Assembly: GCA_003818675.1 (NCBI GenBank)
Contig: RPPD01000002.1
Coordinates: forward strand, 1-17,473
Direction: 5' to 3'
Length of the DNA stretch: 17,473 nt
Source: Spirochaetaceae bacterium
Lineage (GTDB): Bacteria > Spirochaetota > Spirochaetia > SZUA-6 > RPPD01
Within the stretch, counting starts at the first letter, position 1. Each line of letters starts with the position of its first letter. A program made the position numbers and the translations under genes. This document shows, piece by piece, positions 1 through 6,231 of the stretch. Under the pieces are notes generated by a model that saw only the letters and a list, made by a program, of their open reading frames with translations, had not been told where the DNA came from and did not search any database.

Positions 1-200
1 TGAATTTTCGCAATAGCAAGACCAATGCTTTCCAGAACTTGCGACCTGATAACCGCAGGTTCTTTCTGGCCTAACGGGTAGTGCAGCCTGTCTGCCAAAT
101 ATATAAAACGTTCAGCAGGCAAAGCGGTTCTGGCAATAGCGAGGTAGGGAAGGCCGCCAACGCCAGAGTCAAAAAAGAGAACAGACCTGTTATCCATCAT
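1..200 (-). CDS. murI: Glutamate racemase, N-terminal part (runs off left edge)
   Basis: Translating the minus strand from ATG at 200-198 gives 66 residues open to the edge. Near the start comes the racemase signature FDSGVGGLPYLAIA, followed by RFIYLADRLHYPLGQK, which matches the family pattern of a FDSGVGG loop with its catalytic-side Asp and Ser and then a YLxD..xxPxG.K segment. Members of the family convert L- to D-glutamate for peptidoglycan synthesis in the cytoplasm. The second catalytic half lies outside the window. The start overlaps the stop of the upstream zinc-ribbon gene as ATGA (200-197), so translation is probably coupled. A second ATG at 197-195 is an equally possible start. 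The fragment has no stop in the window, so it is easy to miss. Confidence 0.85.
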   Translation of the reverse strand, partial: MMDNRSVLFFDSGVGGLPYLAIARTALPAERFIYLADRLHYPLGQKEPAVIRSQVLESIGLAIAKI

Positions 201-487
201 TCCCGGCCAAACAGTTTTGAAAAATCATCGTGGGCTGTTTTTGCCTTGCGTGTTCCTGCAGGCTTTTTTTCTCCTGTCTTAAAGCGGAAAAAATCGCAAA
301 AGTTGCCCTTTTCCTTGTCTGTCACAAGTTCAGGAACAATTTCCCTGCAGTCCATATTGCTGCCAGGCGAGAAGAAATCGCAGTTTGTGCAGGTGCGGAG
401 ATCCGCGCGACAGGCCGGGCATGAGGAACTCCTTGATATTTCGAAGGAATCTCCAAGGGGATGTCCGCATCGGGCGCATATTTTCAT
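197..487 (-). CDS. Small zinc-ribbon protein with eight cysteines
   Basis: The 96-residue product starts with MKICARCGHPL. It carries Cys at 4, 7, 23, 26, 33, 36, 47 and 64, mostly as CxxC pairs (CARC, CPAC, CTNC), enough for two four-Cys metal sites. The middle segment (CREIVPELVTDKEKGNFCDFF) resembles a conserved family of small uncharacterised bacterial proteins; no function is known to me. The frame stays open to a TTG at 541, but a good promoter (TTGAAC, 17 bases, TATGAT at 522-494) would start transcription at about 487, so the upstream start would lie outside the mRNA. I therefore prefer ATG 487; ATG 493 is the alternative. No Shine-Dalgarno sequence precedes either. It overlaps murI by ATGA and is probably cotranscribed with it. 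The C-terminal 25 residues are basic and likely disordered. Confidence 0.75.
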   Translation of the reverse strand: MKICARCGHPLGDSFEISRSSSCPACRADLRTCTNCDFFSPGSNMDCREIVPELVTDKEKGNFCDFFRFKTGEKKPAGTRKAKTAHDDFSKLFGRE

Positions 488-493
488 GTGCAT

Positions 494-522
494 ATCATAT
501 ACAAAAATCGAGTGCTGTTCAA
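494..522 (-). promoter_or_regulatory. Sigma70-type promoter, zinc-ribbon/murI operon
   Basis: Read on the minus strand, TTGAAC (522-517) is followed by exactly 17 bases and TATGAT (499-494). The -10 has five of six consensus bases. The predicted start point, about 7 bases on, falls on the A of the ATG at 487, which suggests a leaderless or nearly leaderless mRNA. Confidence 0.6.
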
Positions 523-569
523 TAACGGGTATATTGGACAAAAAAAGTAATTTTTAGTAGGATTATGGC

Positions 570-1169
570 ATGTACAAGGGAGTTACATGTAAAGTTGACG
601 GTTGTGCCAGATTTGCAGTAATGCACAGGGACACCTGTTTTGCACATGTTGAGGATGTGGAATCATATACAGAGGAAGTGAAAAAACACCTTGTCAAATA
701 TAATTCATTTGATGAGGCCAACTTTTCATTTCTAAACCTGTCAGATCTGGATCTCTCGGAAAAACATTTCAACGCCTGCATGTTCTCAAATGCAACATTG
801 TCCGGATGCAAGTTCACAGGCTCCATGCTATACCTCTGTTTTTTGGATGGGGCGCGTCTTCGAAAATGCGATTTTTCTGGAACAAAAATCAGGTGGTCGG
901 TATTTGCATCTGCCCTGATCCACGACTGCAGTTTTATGGATTCAGTGATTTTCCGTTCAAGTTTCAACGGTACTGATATAAAAAATACTCTTTTTAATGG
1001 TTCAGACTTGTACTCATCGCGCTTTATCATGGCCAAACAGAAGAGCCTGGGATTTGAAAATTGTAATCTTTTGCGGGTTCACTTTGAATATGGAGTTCAG
1101 GACAGCGTGAGTTTCAAGAATTCAAATGCTGAAGAGGCTTTTTTTGATATGGAAAGGATCGAGGAATGA
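570..1169 (+). CDS. Pentapeptide-repeat protein with Cys/His N-terminus
   Basis: The product has 199 residues. From about residue 50 to 185 it shows tandem five-residue repeats of the A(N/D)FxX/L type (ANFSF, SDLDL, ATLSG, CKFTG, ARLRK, CDFSG, TDIKN, SDLYS), predicting a right-handed quadrilateral beta-helix. The first 26 residues hold Cys7, Cys12, Cys23 and His26, a possible small zinc site not standard for this family. No signal peptide or membrane segment is seen, so it is probably cytoplasmic. Start ATG 570 has AGGA (559-562) seven bases upstream. Its stop overlaps the next gene's start as ATGA (1166-1169), so the two are translationally coupled. Pentapeptide-repeat proteins often act in protein-protein or DNA-mimic roles, but nothing here identifies a partner. 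Confidence 0.85.
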   Translation: MYKGVTCKVDGCARFAVMHRDTCFAHVEDVESYTEEVKKHLVKYNSFDEANFSFLNLSDLDLSEKHFNACMFSNATLSGCKFTGSMLYLCFLDGARLRKCDFSGTKIRWSVFASALIHDCSFMDSVIFRSSFNGTDIKNTLFNGSDLYSSRFIMAKQKSLGFENCNLLRVHFEYGVQDSVSFKNSNAEEAFFDMERIEE

Positions 1170-1735
1170 GAATCTACCCTCACTTTGTCGTGGTTGGATT
1201 TTCTAATTCATATCTCATCGCAGACGAGAAAACAGGCGCGGCAGTTATTGTTGATCCAGGCATGTTTGATGTTTCGTTTTTGAAACTTATTGAAGATCAT
1301 CACTACTACATCAGGGCTGTACTGGTTACTCACGCGCATGAATCCCATATAAATGGCCTGAAGACACTTACAAGGATATATGACACTCTCATATATTCAT
1401 TTCGGGACAAGATTTTTGATATAACGACAAAAACCATAAAGGATGGGGATATCATCACGGTTGAGAACTTGTGCTTTGAGGTCATAGAGACTCCAGGGCA
1501 TTCGCGTGATTCAGTGGTATACAAGTGCCAGGACTATTTGTTCACTGGCGACACGCTTACCGCTGGTTTGATAGGCACAACCCCGCACGACCATGCAAGG
1601 AAAATCCTCGAGGGATCCATACAGAAGAAGATTTTCTCACTTCCGGATTACATGGTCATATTCCCAGGACATGGACCGCCCACAAGACTGGAATGCGAAC
1701 GCACAACAAATCCCATGCTTTCAATTGAAACCTGA
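1166..1735 (+). CDS. Metallo-beta-lactamase-fold hydrolase, altered metal motif
   Basis: The 189-residue product has the MBL-fold order. An N-terminal strand region (NSYLIADEKTGAAVIVDPG) is followed by the first motif THAHESH (residues 55-61), then GHSRDS, FTGDTLTAG and FPGHGPPT, which supply further His, Asp and His ligands. It is closest in style to small glyoxalase II-like hydrolases. The family motif is HxHxDH; here the Asp is Ser60, which would remove one ligand of the second metal, while His56, His58 and His61 remain. Activity may be mononuclear, altered or lost. The start is well supported by AAGGATCGAGGA just upstream and by the 4-base overlap with the pentapeptide gene. The substrate is unknown. 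No terminator is obvious after the stop. Confidence 0.85.
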   Translation: MRIYPHFVVVGFSNSYLIADEKTGAAVIVDPGMFDVSFLKLIEDHHYYIRAVLVTHAHESHINGLKTLTRIYDTLIYSFRDKIFDITTKTIKDGDIITVENLCFEVIETPGHSRDSVVYKCQDYLFTGDTLTAGLIGTTPHDHARKILEGSIQKKIFSLPDYMVIFPGHGPPTRLECERTTNPMLSIET

Positions 1736-1925
1736 AACATACCAAAAAGCATATGGTTGAATGAGACAGCTGGAATTAGATTTAGACATGAGTTTTTTAT
1801 GCACGGGTGTGGATTTGACGGTAAAAAAATGATAGAGTAACGGTCTGGAATTACTTTTTCAAAAATCCAGCAGCGTACTGTATTGGTGCAGATGCTGACA
1901 TTTGTATCGAAAGGATGAAGTGTCG

Positions 1926-2459
1926 ATGAAAAAGCGTATTATCCTGATCGTGTTTCTGATCATGGCAGTTGTAATGCTTGATGCAGAGACAAAAAGTGGT
2001 GTCCACAAAGAGAGCTTTGGGCTCATGATAACTGTGGAAAGTCTGACAACCCCCGTTAATAATTTCACGGATGGTGTTATATCAGGCCTTGGTGCAAAAT
2101 ACTGGATTACACCGGAGATTCCTGTGCGTGCGCTTGTGTTTTTAAATATGATGTCGAACAGCACTACTGATGAAACAACAACAAGGTTTGGCGCTTCAGC
2201 CGGTGTTGAATACCATTTTGTAAAAGGACTTGTGTCGCCCTATGCAGGCGCACTCGCAGGAATAGAGCTTTTGAATGATGAAGAGCTGGCTGCTGATTAC
2301 CATCTTGGCGCCATGCTGGGAGTTGAAATCACGCCGCTTGATTATCTGTCATTGTATCTTGAATACCGTTTGCTTGCAATTTTTAATGAACTTGGGACAG
2401 AGATTGATCTTGGATACAGCCATGCCCCTGCTTTTGGAGCGGTGTTCTATTTTAATTGA
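1926..2459 (+). CDS. Small outer-membrane beta-barrel protein (predicted)
   Basis: The product is 177 residues from ATG 1926. A longer in-frame reading from TTG 1902 is unlikely because residues 1-20 from 1926 form a textbook signal peptide (MKKRIILIVFLIMAVV, then MLDA), with AAGGA at 1911-1915 as ribosome site. The mature part consists of alternating amphipathic strands rich in Gly and aromatics (FGASAGVEYHF, GAMLGVEI, LSLYLEYRLL) and ends in FGAVFYFN, close to the terminal-aromatic rule of outer-membrane barrels. Eight strands would fit the length. It resembles OmpA/OmpX-like porin-fold proteins only in general character, and its function is unknown. It supports a diderm host. It is a single gene, with 190 bases before it and a promoter-like gap after it. 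Confidence 0.7.
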   Translation: MKKRIILIVFLIMAVVMLDAETKSGVHKESFGLMITVESLTTPVNNFTDGVISGLGAKYWITPEIPVRALVFLNMMSNSTTDETTTRFGASAGVEYHFVKGLVSPYAGALAGIELLNDEELAADYHLGAMLGVEITPLDYLSLYLEYRLLAIFNELGTEIDLGYSHAPAFGAVFYFN

Positions 2460-2485
2460 GGACTTTCATGAACTGAAAGTAATAT
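2456..2485 (+). promoter_or_regulatory. Candidate promoter of the kinase/phosphatase block
   Basis: TTGAGG (2456-2461), an 18-base spacer, then TAATAT (2480-2485). The -35 overlaps the stop of the barrel gene. The spacer is filled exactly by an inverted repeat (2462-2480), and the predicted start near 2492 coincides with a second one. The start codon served is 2536, with AGGAGG at 2525-2530. This is a sequence-pattern call only. Confidence 0.45.
2462..2480. repeat. Inverted repeat in promoter spacer (possible operator)
   Basis: ACTTTCA (2462-2468), five bases, TGAAAGT (2474-2480): a perfect 7-bp dyad. Its position between the -35 and -10 hexamers is typical of a repressor or MerR-like activator site, but a small RNA hairpin is also possible. 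Confidence 0.5.
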
Positions 2486-2490
2486 TAAAA

Positions 2491-2511
2491 GTTGTGTTTG
2501 TTAAACACAAC
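2491..2511. repeat. Inverted repeat at predicted transcript start
   Basis: GTTGTGTTT (2491-2499), GTT, AAACACAAC (2503-2511): a perfect 9-bp dyad with a 3-base loop. It is AT-rich and followed by A rather than T residues, so it is not an intrinsic terminator on the plus strand. It could be an operator, or a 5'-terminal stem-loop that stabilises the mRNA. Confidence 0.5.
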
Positions 2512-2535
2512 AGTAAAAAAAATGAGGAGGATTCC

Positions 2536-3069
2536 ATGGGCGAATATTTTGATCAGATACCCCAGGACCTGCGCGAGCATGTCCGGGGCCTCGTAGCGTC
2601 TGTGAAGGTGGATTCTGGTGCAGATGCGCTGGAAATCGTTTCCCAGGCCTGGCTAGAGAAAAACACGGTGTTCACGGATACTCTCGCCGACATGAAAATG
2701 GAGGAATTGGCAAGTCTTCCAAAAGACAGCGAAAAAGGCGCGCTTGCGCTCACTTATTCCGGATCACTTGTGAATATCGGACCCCTTGTTGACGGAGTGC
2801 GGACAGTGAAATATACCAGCATTGGTTTTCGCACGAATGCGCCAGAACATGCCGAATCAGGCAAGTCCACATTGCAGAACGACGTTTCTGTCGGAAATGT
2901 GATCCAGTTTTCCAATGGTCCGGTTAAAAGCACTTCTCCGATTTTCAAGATTGCAGTATGTGCGGATGACAATATGTCTCCTGCAGAGCAGCAGCAGACA
3001 ATTTTTGATGCTGCGACCGTGATAGAGGAAGAATTCATAGAAGTGAACAAGACTGTCCTGGAGGATTAG
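2536..3069 (+). CDS. Conserved-looking protein of unknown function
   Basis: The product is 177 residues from ATG 2536, chosen because AGGAGG (2525-2530) sits five bases upstream; a longer in-frame reading from 2275 would overlap the barrel gene. It has no signal peptide, no membrane segment and no motif I recognise. The N-terminal third is helical and acidic (QIPQDLREHVRGLVASVK). The middle, from about residue 68, looks beta-rich (GALALTYSGSLVNIGPLVDGVRT...VKYTSIGFRT). A conserved-looking stretch SVGNVIQFSNGPVKSTSPIFKIAV follows, and the end is a helix rich in Glu. It is the first gene of the kinase/phosphatase block, so it may be a substrate, adaptor or regulator of that pathway; this is inference from position only. 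Confidence 0.75.
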   Translation: MGEYFDQIPQDLREHVRGLVASVKVDSGADALEIVSQAWLEKNTVFTDTLADMKMEELASLPKDSEKGALALTYSGSLVNIGPLVDGVRTVKYTSIGFRTNAPEHAESGKSTLQNDVSVGNVIQFSNGPVKSTSPIFKIAVCADDNMSPAEQQQTIFDAATVIEEEFIEVNKTVLED

Positions 3070-3102
3070 ACCTTGATGGTCAGTAGACCGATCGTGAATA
3101 AT

Positions 3103-3127
3103 GGTGTTCCGGCAATGCCGGAACACC
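3103..3127. repeat. Perfect 25-base palindrome (11-bp stem, 3-base loop)
   Basis: GGTGTTCCGGC (3103-3113), AAT, GCCGGAACACC (3117-3127). It is GC-rich and strongly stable as RNA or cruciform. No T-run follows (GTATTCCC), so it is not a classical intrinsic terminator. It lies in the gap between the unknown protein and the phosphoesterase and would bury the ATG at 3101 in structure. It may be an attenuator, an mRNA-end stabiliser, a protein-binding site or one copy of a dispersed repeat. Confidence 0.7.
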
Positions 3128-3166
3128 GTATTCCCGCAAGTTGTTAATACTCCCATCCTGCATGTG

Positions 3167-4258
3167 ATGGAAGATGATGTGATAAAATTATTGCAGATGC
3201 CGCTATATGGAAAAAGCGTGTCGAACCTGGAAGCGCGGTTGGGTGAAATCCTGCTCAAACCGCTGCCACCAGAGGTCGAGTCAATGACTGTCCTTTGCAA
3301 TTCCGCAAACTCAGTGCTCGACAATGAAAATGAAGTAATCCGGCCAAGGGACAGGAGGGGAAGACCGGGCGGGCTACTCAGACTGAACAAAAATATTCCA
3401 ACTGTAGTCGTGCCAGATCTGCACGCGCGGATGGATTTTTTTTATTCGGCCATGATGACGCCTATTTTTGGAACACAGACAATTCTGGAGCTGTTTGCGG
3501 CAAAACAGCTCCAGATGGTCTGCGTTGGTGATGCATTTCATTCTGAAGGGCATCAGGCACGAAGGTGGAAGCTTGCATTCGATGAATTCCAGCTCAAATA
3601 CCAAAAACATGAAAGTATGGACTGCGAGATGCGGGACAGCATGTGTCTGGCAGAGATGATCATGGAGGTAAAGAGAGCATTTCCTGACCATTTTCATTTT
3701 CTAAAAGGAAACCATGAAAATATCCTGAACGAGAATGGAAGCGGCAATTATCCATTCAGGAAGTTCGCATATGAGGGAGCCATGGTGCTTGAGTACATGA
3801 AAATGTTTTATGGCCCCATATTTCTAAAGTTATATGCGATGTTTGAAAAAAAGCTTCCGTTACTCGCTGTCGGAGATAATTTTATGATATCGCATTCTGA
3901 GCCTGAAACATTTTTTTGCACAGATGATGTCGTAAACTTCAGGTCAAACCAGGAGGTGGTTTACGGACTTACCTGGACTGACAATGGAGCGGCCCAGCCA
4001 GGAAGCGTTATGCAGATGATAATGCACTATCTGTCGCCAGAGACTTGGAATGAAGCTGTATATCTTGGCGGTCACAGGCCTGTGGCCAATGCGTACCAGA
4101 CAAGAGCTGACGGAAGATACCTTCAAATACACAATCCGCAGAGGTTTCAGGTGGTAATCTTGCCATGTGGCAGGCCCGCGGATCTTACAATAGACGTGAT
4201 TAACATCCCTGACCGGTCTATGACTGTAAGGGAAAAGACGAGAATGGCAAAGAGGTAA
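3167..4258 (+). CDS. PPP-like metallophosphoesterase (probable protein phosphatase)
   Basis: Numbered from ATG 3167 (363 residues), the motifs of the calcineurin-like superfamily appear in order: PDLHAR (Asp84, His86; usual form GDxHG), VGDAFHSEG (Asp122; usual GDxVDRG), KGNHEN (Asn182, His183, Glu184), a later His in ISHSEPE, and GGHRP. These residues bind the two metals and phosphate in PPP-type Ser/Thr phosphatases. No signal or membrane segment is seen, so it is cytoplasmic. The stop lies five bases before the kinase start, so the pair is very likely cotranscribed and the kinase or its targets are the natural substrates (inference). An ATG at 3101 also keeps the frame open, but it lies beside a strong hairpin and encodes an atypical leader; neither start has a clear ribosome site. 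The family also includes nucleotide and Ap4A hydrolases, so a small-molecule substrate remains possible. Confidence 0.8.
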   Translation: MEDDVIKLLQMPLYGKSVSNLEARLGEILLKPLPPEVESMTVLCNSANSVLDNENEVIRPRDRRGRPGGLLRLNKNIPTVVVPDLHARMDFFYSAMMTPIFGTQTILELFAAKQLQMVCVGDAFHSEGHQARRWKLAFDEFQLKYQKHESMDCEMRDSMCLAEMIMEVKRAFPDHFHFLKGNHENILNENGSGNYPFRKFAYEGAMVLEYMKMFYGPIFLKLYAMFEKKLPLLAVGDNFMISHSEPETFFCTDDVVNFRSNQEVVYGLTWTDNGAAQPGSVMQMIMHYLSPETWNEAVYLGGHRPVANAYQTRADGRYLQIHNPQRFQVVILPCGRPADLTIDVINIPDRSMTVREKTRMAKR

Positions 4259-4263
4259 GAGTA

Positions 4264-6219
4264 ATGGCAGATGCAAAGATGATTGACAAATACAGGATTT
4301 TAAAGGTTATAGGCGAGGGAGGCATGGGCAAGGTATATCTTGGTGTGCACCCCACTTTGAAAAAGGATATCATCATAAAGCGACTCTCCATCAGTTCCAA
4401 GAAGAGCCTCTCGGATCGCTTCCGCAGGGAAGCCCGCGTCATGATGGGTTTCAGGCATGAAAACATTGTATCCGTATATGACCATTTCAAGCATGGTGCG
4501 GCATATTACATTGCCATGGAGTTTGTTGACGGCATATCGCTTGAGGATCTTATAGAAAAAAAGAAAAAAATACCGCCGCTTGCAGCCATATTGATATTGA
4601 GGGAAATCAGCCGCGGTCTTGCATACGCCCATAACAAGGGCGTCATACACAGGGACATAAAACCGGACAATGTGCTTATAGCAAAGAGCGGCGAGGTAAA
4701 GCTCTTTGACTTCGGCATTGCCATGGTGGAGGAGGAGGCCGAGGAAGACCTCACCAAGACCGGAATCGTGATGGGCACTCCCTCATACATGTCTCCGGAA
4801 CAGATCAAGGACGCCAAGCACGTGGACAAGCGCTCGGACATATACTCTCTTGGCGCACTGTTCTACCAGATGATAACCGGCAAAAAGGCCTTCCCTGGCG
4901 GGTTTTCCGCAGACACAATTCACAGGATCACCAGGGGAATCTACACAAAGCCCGCAAAGTATGTGCCAAAGTTGCCTCGATTTTTCAAGAAGATCCTGTC
5001 CAAGACCATGAACCACAAGATGGGACGAAGATACCATAACCTGGAACAGTTGATACAGGTTCTTGCGAGCTATCTTGCAAAGTATAAAGTACAGGATGAT
5101 GTGCATGCGGCAATCAAGGCATTTTTGCGCGAACAGCCGGAAAAGCTTCAGGGAAAGACAGGTGCATTTGAAAAAATACCAATAAAAAAACGGACACCAC
5201 TTTCAAAGCTTTTTATTGCTGCTGGTATTCTCGCAGTTTTAGGCCTTGGGTTTTTATTATTGAATCAACAGGCCACGGCACTATATTTTGAGAATATTGC
5301 AAGCAGGGAATACGGCGGACTTGAAATTCAGGTGACGATTCCAAGGAATTTTTATAAAACTGATGACCGTATTTTCGGCAGGGTAATTCTTGTTTGCAGA
5401 AATCCTTTGGCGAAAAATGAAGAGGATAAAAAGAAGACCTTTGAATTCAAGCTTTCTCCCAGAAGCTCGGATATTCCTTTCATTACTCCGGCATCAAATG
5501 ACCCGGCGCAAAAATATTTGTCTTCAGGAATACTGTACCTGCCTGTAGGGAACTATGACTGTGAACTAATTGTTGAAAGCAACAAGTACGGATTAACATT
5601 TCCGCTAAAACCGCTTGCAATGCAGCTTCAGGATCCAGATCTTCCTGAGAGACGTAAAATAATCAAGTACAACCTGGGAATCCCGTATGTGAAGGAAATA
5701 CCAGTTACGCACAATATTATTGACAGCGACACAGGACGCTGGGTTGCTGGTGAAGCCAAGATCTACTACAGACTTTATGGAGCATGGGTTGATTGGGCAA
5801 AAGCAAAAGGAGAACTTCCGGCAGGAGGGAGCCAGACTTTCAGATACGTGGTTCCTGGATATTACACAAAGGATCTGACGGTTGTAGTAGAACTGGAAAT
5901 GAACATGCTCTCACTCACAGTGGAGATGGTGAAAATACCTGGCCGCCTTGTTCTGCAGTGCAATACAGACGAACTGGCAATACTCGTGGACAACAAGACG
6001 GAGGATTACCTGGGAGAACTCATGAAAAGCTTTACAACCTTCGGCAATACGACAAAGGGAGCAAAGACAATACTTCTGAATCCTGGAAAGTACATGCTCA
6101 CTATACAGAAGGATAAAGAGACCTCAGTGAATTACAATTTTTATATTAATACGGATAACCCAACAAGGCTGACCGTTCATTATAACTCAGAGAAGAAACA
6201 GATACTTATTTCCCAATAG
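4264..6219 (+). CDS. Membrane Hanks-type Ser/Thr protein kinase
   Basis: The 651-residue product begins with a complete kinase domain (about 8-275): glycine loop GEGGMG (17-22), Lys39 in IIIKRL, helix-C Glu56, HRDIKPDN (129-136), DFG (149-151), and an activation segment with Thr residues ending MGTPSYMSPEQ. All catalytic residues are present. A basic juxtamembrane stretch is followed by one membrane helix (about 316-334) and a periplasmic part of about 315 residues. This part has no PASTA repeats; it looks beta-rich, and its last 80 residues (starting GRLVLQCNTDELAILVDN) resemble a PEGA-like fold. The start has GAGG seven bases upstream. It is flanked by the phosphoesterase (5-base gap) and the FHA membrane protein (12-base gap). 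It probably phosphorylates Thr in the FHA or other partners in response to an envelope signal. Confidence 0.95.
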   Translation: MADAKMIDKYRILKVIGEGGMGKVYLGVHPTLKKDIIIKRLSISSKKSLSDRFRREARVMMGFRHENIVSVYDHFKHGAAYYIAMEFVDGISLEDLIEKKKKIPPLAAILILREISRGLAYAHNKGVIHRDIKPDNVLIAKSGEVKLFDFGIAMVEEEAEEDLTKTGIVMGTPSYMSPEQIKDAKHVDKRSDIYSLGALFYQMITGKKAFPGGFSADTIHRITRGIYTKPAKYVPKLPRFFKKILSKTMNHKMGRRYHNLEQLIQVLASYLAKYKVQDDVHAAIKAFLREQPEKLQGKTGAFEKIPIKKRTPLSKLFIAAGILAVLGLGFLLLNQQATALYFENIASREYGGLEIQVTIPRNFYKTDDRIFGRVILVCRNPLAKNEEDKKKTFEFKLSPRSSDIPFITPASNDPAQKYLSSGILYLPVGNYDCELIVESNKYGLTFPLKPLAMQLQDPDLPERRKIIKYNLGIPYVKEIPVTHNIIDSDTGRWVAGEAKIYYRLYGAWVDWAKAKGELPAGGSQTFRYVVPGYYTKDLTVVVELEMNMLSLTVEMVKIPGRLVLQCNTDELAILVDNKTEDYLGELMKSFTTFGNTTKGAKTILLNPGKYMLTIQKDKETSVNYNFYINTDNPTRLTVHYNSEKKQILISQ

Positions 6220-6231
6220 AGGAGGATCAAA

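Noticed and set aside
81..557. Plus-strand 158-codon open frame
   Set aside because: It lies antisense to murI and the zinc-ribbon gene, both of which have recognisable motifs.
563..1036. Minus-strand 157-codon open frame
   Set aside because: It is antisense to the pentapeptide-repeat gene, whose repeats and ribosome site are clear.
1815..1843. TTGACG-17-TAACGG as promoter for the barrel gene
   Set aside because: The -35 is good but the -10 matches only two of six positions; the 190-base gap 1736-1925 shows no convincing promoter, terminator or small gene.
2857..3390. Minus-strand 177-codon open frame opposite the unknown protein and phosphatase
   Set aside because: Shadow of two well-supported plus-strand genes; the translation is Ser-rich and motif-free.
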